Shown in pieces: positions 54,867 to 64,000 of a stretch of DNA of 64,000 nt. A program made the translations under genes and the position numbers. The stretch is from FCB group bacterium. Its GTDB lineage: Bacteria; Zixibacteria; MSB-5A5; GN15; JAAZOE01. A model generated the notes under the pieces. That model was not told the DNA's origin. It made no database searches and saw only the letters and a program-made list of their open reading frames with translations. The stretch's first letter is position 1; each line of letters begins with the position of its first letter. The stretch covers positions 28,744 through 92,743 of the forward strand of contig JAAEQF010000587.1 of assembly GCA_024231695.1 (NCBI GenBank). The letters run 5' to 3'.

Positions 54867-55070
54867 ACAGGACCACAACTTAATGAACTCAGAAAAACGC
54901 TTAGATTTTCACAGAAAGATTTTGCGGCTCAATTGAAATTATCGTTGAAGGGCTATTTATCAATAAAACGGTTGACTAAAAAACCGTTGCCCCTAATGCC
55001 CTGGCAAGTCGCACTTTTGCGCGCGCAGTGTATCACCATCGGTTGCCGACCTAAAGACTTTGGATTTTAA
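54864..55070 (+). CDS. Small XRE-like HTH protein
   Basis: LNELRKTLRFSQKDFAAQLKLSLKGYLSIKR. Confidence 0.6.
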   Translation: MTGPQLNELRKTLRFSQKDFAAQLKLSLKGYLSIKRLTKKPLPLMPWQVALLRAQCITIGCRPKDFGF

Positions 55071-55097
55071 AAACACCATGATTTTAAACGAGGTATT

Positions 55098-55334
55098 ATG
55101 AAAAAATCACAGTTGCGCCCGATCAAGGGCGTTAAATTTGCGAATGGAGCTTTGAGCCGTAGTGATTTTAAAAAAATCCAAAAGGCGTTTGGCTTTACGA
55201 GTTTTGAAATGGCCGATGCACTGGCAATGAAACGACGAACTATTATTGCAATGCGGTCCGGAGAACGAAACATTGCCCCGTGGACGGTAAAGCTCATGCA
55301 GTATGTTGCGAAAGAAAGGGGATTCATTTTCTGA
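55098..55334 (+). CDS. Small XRE-like HTH protein
   Basis: FKKIQKAFGFTSFEMADALAMKRRTIIAMRSGERNIAPWTVKLM. Confidence 0.65.
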   Translation: MKKSQLRPIKGVKFANGALSRSDFKKIQKAFGFTSFEMADALAMKRRTIIAMRSGERNIAPWTVKLMQYVAKERGFIF

Positions 55335-56674
55335 TGGCTAAAGCAAAAAAAACAACCAAAAAAGTGACCAAAAAGGCACCTAAAAAAACAACGAAAAAAA
55401 ACACTCCTAAAAAAAAGGATTTGACCGTTGCAGATGGGATTCCGGTGCACTGTGCATGCGACGATATTGTCCCGATTGCTAAGATAAAACCGTACCCACA
55501 AAACGCCAACATGCACCCATATGATCAGGTTTTATTGTTGGCAAAATTGATCCACGGCAACGGGTGGAGGGGGCCGATCACTATCTCGAACCAGTCAGGT
55601 TTTGTGGTGCGTGGTCATGGCCGGCTGGCGGCGGCAAAAAAACTGGAAGCGATGGTAGTCCCGGTCGATTATCAGGACTACGAAAATGAGGAATTAGAGC
55701 GAGCAGATCGGCTGGCTGACAACAAAATCCAGGAATTATCAGAGTGGGATCGTTCTCTTTTAAAAGATGAACTGAGCGATCTAGACAGTGGCGTTTTGGG
55801 GGATATGGATTTAACCGGATTCATGGAGCCAGACCTTGAGGAACTGATGACCGCAGCCCCACCGCCTGAGTTAAATGATGGCGGAGGTGAGTCACAACCT
55901 CGTATAGAAGAGGCCGAAGAATTACAAAAGAAATGGAACGTCAAAAAAGGTCAATTATGGGAGATGGGGAATCACATGTTGCTGTGCGGTGATTGTTCCG
56001 AAAAATCAGATATTGATAAATTATTAAATGGTGAAAAAGCGTCTATGATGTTTACTGATCCACCCTATGGGGTGTCTTATTCCGGAAAAGGGAAGACAAA
56101 AAGAGCAATAATAAAAAACGATGACATAACGGAGTCGACATTGGTATCAATGAGTAGGCAATGGTTTGACGGTGCATTTTACGCAACGTCGGACAGTGCG
56201 TATTGGCTTTCAACGATTCCACAGGGGCCACTGGGAAATATTTTTATGTCGGATTGGATAGAAAGGGGAATATTGCGCCAAGTTTTAATTTGGGTGAAAA
56301 ACAATTTTGTTATTGGACACCAAGAGTATCATTATCAACATGAGCCGATATTATTTGGATGGAAAGATGGCGGTGATAGATTAAAAAATAGCGATCGGAC
56401 GAAAACATCTTTATGGTGTTATGACAAACCCCACAAGTCCGATATTCATCCGACGATGAAACCTGTTGATATGTGGAAATATGGGATAGAAAATCACAGC
56501 GTCAAAAATGATTTAATATACGAGCCATTTTCAGGATCAGGGACAAGCATAATTGCGTGTGAAGATAGCGGTAGAAGATGCATGGCTATTGAAATCGATC
56601 CTAAATATGTGGCCGTAACACTTCAGAGATACCATGACGAAACCGGCAACATGCCGACGTTGAAAAAAAATTAA
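55334..56674 (+). CDS. ParB-N / DNA methyltransferase (N6_N4 type) fusion with Lys-rich N-terminus
   Basis: KAKKTTKKVTKKAPKKTTKK; KIKPYPQNANMH...VVRGHGRLAAAKKL; TDPPYGVSYSGK; YEPFSGSGTSIIA. Confidence 0.85.
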   Translation: MAKAKKTTKKVTKKAPKKTTKKNTPKKKDLTVADGIPVHCACDDIVPIAKIKPYPQNANMHPYDQVLLLAKLIHGNGWRGPITISNQSGFVVRGHGRLAAAKKLEAMVVPVDYQDYENEELERADRLADNKIQELSEWDRSLLKDELSDLDSGVLGDMDLTGFMEPDLEELMTAAPPPELNDGGGESQPRIEEAEELQKKWNVKKGQLWEMGNHMLLCGDCSEKSDIDKLLNGEKASMMFTDPPYGVSYSGKGKTKRAIIKNDDITESTLVSMSRQWFDGAFYATSDSAYWLSTIPQGPLGNIFMSDWIERGILRQVLIWVKNNFVIGHQEYHYQHEPILFGWKDGGDRLKNSDRTKTSLWCYDKPHKSDIHPTMKPVDMWKYGIENHSVKNDLIYEPFSGSGTSIIACEDSGRRCMAIEIDPKYVAVTLQRYHDETGNMPTLKKN

Positions 56675-56713
56675 ACCATGGATTATACCGGTTTAAAAAT
56701 TAAGGGGTAAAGC

Positions 56714-57478
56714 ATGAAATTAAAAATCGAAAGACCTATTCTGTTTTTTGATCTTGAAACAACTGGAACCGACACAGAAAATGATCGGATTGTGCAAATT
56801 GCTTGCGTTAGAATTAGTGAGTCGGGTCATCGCTACGAATATGTCCAGCTAGTCAATCCTTGTCGGCCGATACCGAAGGAAGCAACAGAGGTTCACGGCA
56901 TCACAGACGAGATGGTTTCCAATAAACCACAATTTAGGGAGATTTCACAAACCGTTTGCGAAATTTTTGACGGTGCTAACATCGGCGGATACAACATAAA
57001 ACGATTTGACATACCGCTTTTAATGAATGAACTGCAAAGATGCGGAGCACAGATTGATGTAAATGTGGCAATCGTCGACGTGATGGAAGTTTTTCACCAG
57101 CGAGAACCACGTGATCTGGAAGCGGCTTTGAAATTTTATTGCGGCAAAACATACGACAACGCCCATGATGCGCTTGCAGATGTCGTCGCGACTATCGATG
57201 TACTTGAGGGACAGCTTAAACGGTACGACGATTTGCCGCACACCGCAGCCGGAATTCACAACGAAACAAGAGACCCGGATGCCGTTGATCTTGCCGGTAA
57301 ACTTCGTTTTGATGAAAATGGAGAAATGACAATTACATTTGGCAAGCACAAGGGACAGAAATTGAGGGATATTCCAACATCGTATTTGTCTTGGATGATG
57401 AATAATAATGTAATTGGTCCAGACGCAAGCAACGTGATTGATAGTGCGCTGAGTGGGCATTTTTACAAAAAAAACTAG
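56714..57478 (+). CDS. DnaQ/epsilon-like 3'-5' exonuclease
   Basis: FFDLETTGTDTENDRIVQIA (ExoI), GGYNIKRFDIPLL (ExoII), NAHDALADV (ExoIII). Confidence 0.8.
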   Translation: MKLKIERPILFFDLETTGTDTENDRIVQIACVRISESGHRYEYVQLVNPCRPIPKEATEVHGITDEMVSNKPQFREISQTVCEIFDGANIGGYNIKRFDIPLLMNELQRCGAQIDVNVAIVDVMEVFHQREPRDLEAALKFYCGKTYDNAHDALADVVATIDVLEGQLKRYDDLPHTAAGIHNETRDPDAVDLAGKLRFDENGEMTITFGKHKGQKLRDIPTSYLSWMMNNNVIGPDASNVIDSALSGHFYKKN

Positions 57479-59077
57479 ATGGGCGAAGCTGCAGTAAAAA
57501 TAGTTGAACCTAAACCTCGGTATCCAGACGGGCATTACGACAACGTTGGTAACCTACATCCAGATTTTCGCCCACCAATGCGCCATCTGGCAACGTTTAA
57601 CGATTTAGATCTACCTACACCTAGTAAAGATAATGTCGTTGAGCTACGCGGTGTAGCTAACCGCCTAAAACAAATCCAAATACAGCAGGCACGGGACGAC
57701 TATCTGTGCTTCGTTGAGTATTGTTTTAAAGATCCAGTTACCAAGCGGATGTTCGAGCCTCAGTGGTTTCACGATGACTGGTCAATTTCGTTTGATGAGG
57801 AAAAACGCTGTATTGTTATTGCTCCTCGTGGTCACGGCAAAACATCAATTGTCTTGCCATACGTGATTTGGAGAATAGGCCGCAACGTAGATCTTCGCGT
57901 CAAAATCGTTTGCGCCGATGACCCGACAGCGATAAAACGCCTGAAAGTCATAAAAAAAACAATTGAACTCAATCCGCGTGTGCGGGAAGTGTTCCCAGAA
58001 CTTGAGCCGGACAAAAAAACTGGTTGGACCGACCACGCAATATTCGTCAAGCGCTCAATTATCGACCCAGAGCCAACGATTGAGGCCAAGGGGATCGGGT
58101 CGTCCATCGTTGGATCCCGTGTTGATCTAGTTATCGCTGATGATATTGTCTCGATTCAGAATTCAGTGGCAAGACCGGCCGAGCGAAAGAAGGTTATAGA
58201 CGCATGGGAAAACGATTGGATGAACTTGGTTCACGATGATTCCCAAGTGATATATATTTGTACGCTCTACCATCGAGACGACAACAGCCATAAAGTCATG
58301 AAGTCTGGCGCGTATAAAAAACTATTTTACGCGATTGATAGCCAATACGGGGCGATGTGGCCGGACAAAATTTCGGAGTTATCTCTTAGGGATAAGCGAT
58401 CAACGATGTCAGAGAGTGCCTGGGCTCGTGGATATCGAAATGAACCAAAGGCAGACGAAGATCGAATCATAAGAGAAGTGTGGTTCCAGTACTGCGATAT
58501 TGACATAAACGAGATGGTTCAGAGTGGTTGGGTGTTTTTCACATCGTACGATGTTGCCACAAAAAAAGGCGTCAAAAACGACTATTTCGCCAGCGTCACG
58601 AGCGCTGTAAATATAGTCACGAAAGACATCATAATTGTTGATGCATGGCACGATAAATTGACAAAAGCGCAACAGGCGAAAATGGTTTTTGTAGAGTACA
58701 AACGTTACAATCCGTTCCGGATTTTTGTGGAAATCGTCGGGAACGAAGCGCTTGATCAGCGCATATTGGAGAATTACCCGGAACTCGCGGGGATACTAGA
58801 ACCGATAAATCCGCATAATTCCAAAGGGCAGAGGCTGGACGCTATCACACCATTTCTGGAAAATGGCCACGTCTGGTTTGCAAGTCATCTTGATCCTGAT
58901 AACCCTAAATTCAAAAAACACAGAGGCAATCTATATTATGAATTAGTCGAATTCCCTAGTGATCACGATGATTTGGCGGATTCATTTAGTCAAAATTTGG
59001 ATGGTGTGCGCCGGTATCATCTAGATACTTACCAATGGAATAAAGAGAATCAGGATGTTGAGGTTTTGACGTTCTGA
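57479..59077 (+). CDS. Terminase large subunit
   Basis: Walker A APRGHGKTS, VDLVIADDIV Walker B-like, C-terminal nuclease-like segment 'FTSYDVATKKG...DIIIVDAWHDK'. Confidence 0.8.
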   Translation: MGEAAVKIVEPKPRYPDGHYDNVGNLHPDFRPPMRHLATFNDLDLPTPSKDNVVELRGVANRLKQIQIQQARDDYLCFVEYCFKDPVTKRMFEPQWFHDDWSISFDEEKRCIVIAPRGHGKTSIVLPYVIWRIGRNVDLRVKIVCADDPTAIKRLKVIKKTIELNPRVREVFPELEPDKKTGWTDHAIFVKRSIIDPEPTIEAKGIGSSIVGSRVDLVIADDIVSIQNSVARPAERKKVIDAWENDWMNLVHDDSQVIYICTLYHRDDNSHKVMKSGAYKKLFYAIDSQYGAMWPDKISELSLRDKRSTMSESAWARGYRNEPKADEDRIIREVWFQYCDIDINEMVQSGWVFFTSYDVATKKGVKNDYFASVTSAVNIVTKDIIIVDAWHDKLTKAQQAKMVFVEYKRYNPFRIFVEIVGNEALDQRILENYPELAGILEPINPHNSKGQRLDAITPFLENGHVWFASHLDPDNPKFKKHRGNLYYELVEFPSDHDDLADSFSQNLDGVRRYHLDTYQWNKENQDVEVLTF

Positions 59078-59163
59078 TGAAAGTTGTGTTGACCTAAAAC
59101 AGGGTATCATTGACAATCATGGAGTAAAATTACTCGCATTTTAAAGGCGAAAGGCAGTGAAAA

Positions 59164-61104
59164 ATGGGAAATAAAAAATCAGTTAAGGGCGCAGGCGGTG
59201 AGGTAAATGTCGGTATCGAGGCGATAGATACACCATCGGCTCCAACGACGGTAAAACAAGCATTGGTAAAGGCTTTAGTTATAACAGGTCGTGCTGACAA
59301 TATTGATGAAGCAATTAAGACATTGGATGAACATGATGGTATCTGGGAGGATGCAGAAGCTGTTGATCCTCTTCTTGATCTAGAATCACTGATGAGCCTT
59401 TATGAGATAAGCGATTCCTTGCGTCAAAATGTCGATGCCTACGTAACCAATATTGAGGCCAACGGCCATGTGTTAGAGCCAAAGATCGATCTGAATAAAA
59501 AGGGCGTAGATAATACGGTCGCAGTCAAAACTGCCATGGACGCAGCCAACTGGGCTGACGCCGTCACAGCCGCACTTTCCGACCTTAACGAAGAGGCAGA
59601 AGCGGAAGGCGTCGACGTTACCGACGAGATGCGCACAGAAGCCATCAATTCGATTACGGTTGCGGAGCCAACTGACGAACAGGTACGTGCAAGAACGGAA
59701 GAATTGCGGCTTCAAATGCAGCGCGAAATGCATATGGCTAAGGCCTGGTTTAGGAATGTGCACCCAAGTTTATCGTTTATAGATCTTCGTGAACGAAAGA
59801 GGGTGGATGAGGAAACAATTGGGCACGCTGCCTGGGAAGTACGTAGAGACGACAACAACATGATCCGCCGGCTTGAACCAATGCCAGGCTATACGATTCT
59901 GCCTGTCAAGGCGAGTGATCAACACATTGAAGTCAAAAACGAGGAGTGGGTCTCAGACATCGATACTAGGCCGGTGATTGAAAGTGTAAAATTTCGTAGG
60001 TATGTTCAGCTAGCAAATGGAAGATCCGTTTATTATAAAGATTTAAACGATCCACGGCTCGTTTCAGACCGAACAGGCAAGGTCTATATGAAGGTCGATG
60101 GGGAGGGGGGGATGAAACCTGACCCAGCTAAAATGAAAGAGGATGAACCACAAGCAAATCCCGCGAACGAGGTAATTTACTTCGCAATTTATCACCCAAA
60201 AACCACGGCGGGGATGATTCGATGGGCGGGGCTCATCACCGCAGTGATCGGTAGCCGAGCCGCTGCCGAGGCCAATTTGGCCTATTTTGAGAACCACGCT
60301 GTGCCGGATGCAGTGCTGTTGGTGTCCGGTGGTCAGCTCAACAACGAGTCGGTACAACGCATACAAGAGGCACTACGATCGAAGGCTAAGGGGCCTGGAA
60401 ATCATCATAGAACGCTAGTAATACAAGCCACGGCAAAAGGGAGTCAACCGAATCAAGAGGTAAACAACCCAGATATGGAATGGGTGAATCTATCTGACTT
60501 TCAGAACGGGGATGCACTATTTCAAGGGTATACCGAAAACAACAAAGTCGGTGTGTCATCGGCGTTTCGTCAAGCTCTTCTTCTTATCGGCCATATCCCA
60601 TCCGATCTAAATCGTGCAACGGCTTATGCTGTTCTTTCGTTGATTGAGAAACAGGTTTATGGGCCGCTACGTAACAAATTCGATTGGTGGGTAAACAATA
60701 CCTTGCTGCCGTCGATTGGGATAAAACTAATTAGGTTTATAAGTTTGAGCCCAGAGGCAACAAATATTGAAGAAATGTCCAAAGCTCTTGAACAGGGCAT
60801 AAAAGGTGGTGCGTTTACGCCAAACGACTTACGAGCATTTTATAGTAAGTGGCTAAACGTTGACTTGCCACGTATCGACGCCCCATGGGCAGATGTCCCC
60901 TTGAGTACGACACTTTCACAACTCAACCTCGGCGCCGAGCCACCATCCGATGAGGACGGGGGAGGGGATGACGAGGACGACGACAACAAGCCTGCCAAAA
61001 ATGAAAAGCTTGCAAGCCGCTTGACAGAGTTAGAGAGTAATGTATCTAAACTCTTGAAAAGACTGGAGAAAGACGACGCTTTCGCCGAAACATTTGGACA
61101 ATAA
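59164..61104 (+). CDS. Phage portal protein
   Basis: 646 aa directly after terminase, acidic C-terminus; synteny. Confidence 0.65.
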   Translation: MGNKKSVKGAGGEVNVGIEAIDTPSAPTTVKQALVKALVITGRADNIDEAIKTLDEHDGIWEDAEAVDPLLDLESLMSLYEISDSLRQNVDAYVTNIEANGHVLEPKIDLNKKGVDNTVAVKTAMDAANWADAVTAALSDLNEEAEAEGVDVTDEMRTEAINSITVAEPTDEQVRARTEELRLQMQREMHMAKAWFRNVHPSLSFIDLRERKRVDEETIGHAAWEVRRDDNNMIRRLEPMPGYTILPVKASDQHIEVKNEEWVSDIDTRPVIESVKFRRYVQLANGRSVYYKDLNDPRLVSDRTGKVYMKVDGEGGMKPDPAKMKEDEPQANPANEVIYFAIYHPKTTAGMIRWAGLITAVIGSRAAAEANLAYFENHAVPDAVLLVSGGQLNNESVQRIQEALRSKAKGPGNHHRTLVIQATAKGSQPNQEVNNPDMEWVNLSDFQNGDALFQGYTENNKVGVSSAFRQALLLIGHIPSDLNRATAYAVLSLIEKQVYGPLRNKFDWWVNNTLLPSIGIKLIRFISLSPEATNIEEMSKALEQGIKGGAFTPNDLRAFYSKWLNVDLPRIDAPWADVPLSTTLSQLNLGAEPPSDEDGGGDDEDDDNKPAKNEKLASRLTELESNVSKLLKRLEKDDAFAETFGQ

Positions 61105-61105
61105 A

Positions 61106-61480
61106 ATGGGGCAAACTGAACAAAAGTATAGGGTAGTCAGAACGGGCAGGGCTAGGGGCGCGTTTCCGAGGGGCGGCGATATAATAATCCACGTCTACCC
61201 GAACGACGGCACACCGTCCGGTGCAATCATCGTTCGATGTCCGGTTTGTAGTGGGCTTCAATACACTAACTCCAAAGTTAATGGTCCGGACGACGCGCCA
61301 ACGATTGCAAAGCCGATCAAATGCGGATGTGTCAGATGTGGTAAAACGTTTAGAATTAAAGGGGGGCGAGCGTTAATCGTCGATCCAGAACCAAAAAAAC
61401 AGTCACCTGAACTAGATGACAACATGATCGGCGCCGGTGTTTTTTACCCGTCGCAAAATAGGGGTTGGAAAAAAAAATGA
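61106..61480 (+). CDS. Zinc-ribbon-like hypothetical protein
   Basis: CPVC...CGCVRCGKTF. Confidence 0.55.
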   Translation: MGQTEQKYRVVRTGRARGAFPRGGDIIIHVYPNDGTPSGAIIVRCPVCSGLQYTNSKVNGPDDAPTIAKPIKCGCVRCGKTFRIKGGRALIVDPEPKKQSPELDDNMIGAGVFYPSQNRGWKKK

Positions 61481-61788
61481 CGTTTGGATCTCGTAGACGC
61501 AAAAAAATAATAGTTGACCCAACTGATCCGTTTGCTATGGGGTGGGAACGAGCAGCTAGGACCATCCCAGACAGCAATATTAAAAATGGGCCAGACCAAG
61601 TTCTGCTGTTGAGAGAAGAAAAATTTGGATGCTTAATACCGATTCAGTCGATTGAGGTTGACCCTACTAATCCGCTGCGGGCTCAGGTTGAGGCGTGGGC
61701 AAATTATAACGGTTACGAATTATCCGAACACAACGAATCTGGGGGGAAATGGGCCGCTATATCGAAGCTTAAAAAGCGCAACGCTTAG
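61477..61788 (+). CDS. Hypothetical protein
   Basis: ORF between portal and head protein. Confidence 0.55.
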   Translation: MTFGSRRRKKIIVDPTDPFAMGWERAARTIPDSNIKNGPDQVLLLREEKFGCLIPIQSIEVDPTNPLRAQVEAWANYNGYELSEHNESGGKWAAISKLKKRNA

Positions 61789-61862
61789 CGGTCGCCCTGT
61801 CACAACACTAGAACTATTCAAACAGCTGGCGTGAACGTCCTAAACGATCTATAACCAAATAG

Positions 61863-64000
61863 ATGTGTGAGTTTTGTAGAGGCTACCACGCCAAGCCAGC
61901 AGAAGGATATTTTAGTCTGTCCCCCGGACAGCCAATTATCACAGATCCAATTGAAAGACTTTGGAAAGGCGACACGTTCAAAGATGACTTGACGCCTGCT
62001 AGCGGTTACGCCGTGATCGTTGACGGGAAAATGCGTCATCTTGGCAAAGTTCCGCTGGCACGGGCTAGGCAAATTGCGATGAAAAGCGGGGACACCGCAA
62101 CGATTGCAGCTGCCGTTGGTTTTAGTGATTTAGATGTGCTAGTTTGGCGAAACGTTGAGATAATCGACCGGACCAAGGGCGGCTTGTTTGTAGGTGACGA
62201 CGGGGAACTAATGCGCAAAATGTCTCCGTTCGAACAGATCGAAGACATGACAGACGTCTATGCCGACAAACTCAAAACGGAATATTCGAAATGGGCCAAG
62301 GGCCAAATGGATGAGTATTTTTCTCACCTCGACGTAAATTGGTACGACGTTGACGATGTCGAAGCCGTGTTTGCTTCCGCTGGCGACGAAGCAATCACAG
62401 ACAAAAAAGACGTTGACCGGCTTTCTAATGCGTGGGGTGCATCGGCTCTAATTTATACAACCATGGCGGCGTCACAGGCCCGAGAGTTCACAAAATCCGC
62501 GTTCCTTCCGAAAATCGGATCGTCTATATCCACCGGTGATCGCCAGGCGATGAAGTTTCTGTCTGACCAACCAGGTTTTTTCGTTCGCGATCACCTCGGA
62601 AGGGTTGACGCAGGCCTCACCAAAGCCGGGAAAGCGATTGTCAACCGTGGTATTCGTGACGGCATAGGGTACCAGGAAATTGGTAAGGAACTCCGCGAAC
62701 AGCTGCCAGGTATGTGGGGGAAGTACGGCGCCAACTATTCCAACGTTGTAGCCAACGCCGGAGTGCAACGTTCTAGGGCGTTCGCTGAGATCACATCGTA
62801 CGTTGAAGCTGGGATAGAATTCGCTGAACTTATCGCAGTGCTAGACCAAAGGACGACAGATACATGTTTTTTGGGTGAGACGATGGTGTCTACACCAACA
62901 GGTCAAAAACGCATAGATAGCATCAAAATAGGCGATTTGGTAGTAACAGCGAGCGGGCTTGAGCGAAAAGTCATTGGAACACAACGCAGATGGGCAAACA
63001 ACCTATGTGAAATCATTTTTTCAAACGGTCTTAAGTTATTTGTGACAGGAAATCATTCTATAGTCACGGAGGGTGGATGGAAAAAATCTGAAGAGTTAAA
63101 AGAAAATGATCGGGTCGCAGTTTTGCAGGCAACGACCCCTAAAAAAAAGGCACCATCTACGATTGCGGATACCGTTGGAATTTCTCAACAGGAACAAGGA
63201 AAAGAGGGAAGAAGACCTGCTGAATTTTATCTCAAAAAAACTACCGATTTTATTACAGTCAAAAGCACAATGCGTCTCGGTAGATATTATGAAGTTTTTA
63301 ATTTAGAGGTCGACGAGGATCATACTTATCTAGCCGAAAACATTCAGGTTTCTAACTGCCGTATGCTAGACGGCCAGATCATACGAGTTGATAGCATTGT
63401 TGATATTCTCAATCAAACGCTGGAAATCGAAAATCCAGAGGAAATAAGGGAAGTGTCACCGTGGATTTCGACTAAGAAAAATCCTTCTACCGGGGTGCCG
63501 CAGCTCGTAACAAGGAACGGAGTTGTTCTGGCAGATATTGTTCGAAGTGGATATGGGAAAATTGACGATCGGGGCCAGTTCGCAGCGCGATTAATGGGTG
63601 ACCAACTCGCCGTCGATGCGAGTATCGGACCTCCCCCGTATCACGCTTACTGCAGGACGACGATGAACCCAGTTGTAAAAACGTTTCAGGTCCCGCCGAA
63701 AACGTGGAGGGTCGCAATTCCGACCACACCACTGAACCCGAAAGAGGCAAACCCGATTACTACTCCAAGTTTTCTTCGTGGGCTCACCGCAGCTGCATAT
63801 GTCAATTCGATTGGTGCCGCTGACCGAGGGTACATGACCGGACGAAATCCAACCGTATCTCGCCACGTCTCCCTCGGCATGCCTGGGGATCCGGAGGCGG
63901 GCGTTTGGGGTGAGGATGGTTGGATTGATTCGATGGACGCGCGAGAACAAGTGGAACGTCGTGTTTCAAACTCGCTATCTCGGTTATCGAATGCGTTAAA
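61863..64000 (+). CDS. Phage head morphogenesis protein (Mu F / SPP1 gp7-like) with in-frame intein; 3' end outside window
   Basis: Hand translation open from ATG 61863 to window end; spliced extein gives LDQRTTDT-CRMLDGQI; later PPPYHAYCRTTMNP; absent from ORF track because no stop in window. Confidence 0.8.
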   Translation, partial: MCEFCRGYHAKPAEGYFSLSPGQPIITDPIERLWKGDTFKDDLTPASGYAVIVDGKMRHLGKVPLARARQIAMKSGDTATIAAAVGFSDLDVLVWRNVEIIDRTKGGLFVGDDGELMRKMSPFEQIEDMTDVYADKLKTEYSKWAKGQMDEYFSHLDVNWYDVDDVEAVFASAGDEAITDKKDVDRLSNAWGASALIYTTMAASQAREFTKSAFLPKIGSSISTGDRQAMKFLSDQPGFFVRDHLGRVDAGLTKAGKAIVNRGIRDGIGYQEIGKELREQLPGMWGKYGANYSNVVANAGVQRSRAFAEITSYVEAGIEFAELIAVLDQRTTDTCFLGETMVSTPTGQKRIDSIKIGDLVVTASGLERKVIGTQRRWANNLCEIIFSNGLKLFVTGNHSIVTEGGWKKSEELKENDRVAVLQATTPKKKAPSTIADTVGISQQEQGKEGRRPAEFYLKKTTDFITVKSTMRLGRYYEVFNLEVDEDHTYLAENIQVSNCRMLDGQIIRVDSIVDILNQTLEIENPEEIREVSPWISTKKNPSTGVPQLVTRNGVVLADIVRSGYGKIDDRGQFAARLMGDQLAVDASIGPPPYHAYCRTTMNPVVKTFQVPPKTWRVAIPTTPLNPKEANPITTPSFLRGLTAAAYVNSIGAADRGYMTGRNPTVSRHVSLGMPGDPEAGVWGEDGWIDSMDAREQVERRVSNSLSRLSNAL
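62865..63356 (+). mobile_element. Mini-intein (Hint domain), 164 aa, no homing endonuclease
   Basis: Starts CFLGETMVSTPTGQKRIDSIKIGDLV, block B-like VTGNHSIVT, block F VFNLEVDEDHTYLAENIQVSN, +1 Cys. Confidence 0.85.

Noticed and set aside
63106-63306. 66 aa + ORF inside the intein
   Set aside because: Out of frame with the intact intein/head-protein frame and basic low-quality composition; not a homing endonuclease
1-64000. Integrase or transposase
   Set aside because: None recognised in the window; temperate lifestyle is inferred only from antirepressor/HTH genes and the lipoprotein moron

Overview
The window reads as a 64 kb piece of a tailed, probably temperate, bacteriophage or prophage, with nearly all genes on the + strand. 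From left to right it contains: tail/baseplate/fibre-type structural genes (0-11.6 kb), including a 4 x 420 bp internal tandem repeat; a minus-strand lipoprotein 'moron' with a long (DT)n linker (11.6-12.7 kb); a regulatory and recombination/replication block (12.9-24.6 kb) with a tandem-HTH regulator, RecB-like PD-(D/E)XK nuclease, SbcC/Rad50-like ATPase, antirepressor, O-like replication protein and putative helicase loader; a DUF5131 (Gp37/Gp68) gene; an RNA-rich interval (26.8-27.9 kb) with one clear tRNA-Trp(CCA), two abnormal tRNA-like elements and a structured non-coding stretch; a long accessory region of small ORFs, many Cys-rich, with amidase, lytic transglycosylase, HhH-glycosylase-like, HNH and VRR-NUC genes; a holin/spanin-like membrane cassette; further small genes driven by a repeated promoter-operator-leader cassette; then a ParB-methyltransferase fusion, DnaQ-like exonuclease, terminase large subunit, portal, and a Mu-F/SPP1-gp7-type head protein interrupted by an apparent 164-aa mini-intein and cut by the right window edge. 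The most interesting signals are: (1) a mutually exclusive hairpin pair resembling an attenuator just upstream of the antirepressor; (2) a tRNA-shaped element with a ~50 nt hairpin insertion where the anticodon loop should be; (3) a mini-intein placed exactly before the conserved Cys of the head-protein motif; (4) a dispersed ACACA-N-TGTGT promoter/operator/leader cassette on both strands. Family assignments are by eye from motifs and gene order; no database search was run. No CRISPR array, integrase, rRNA or complete transposon was seen.
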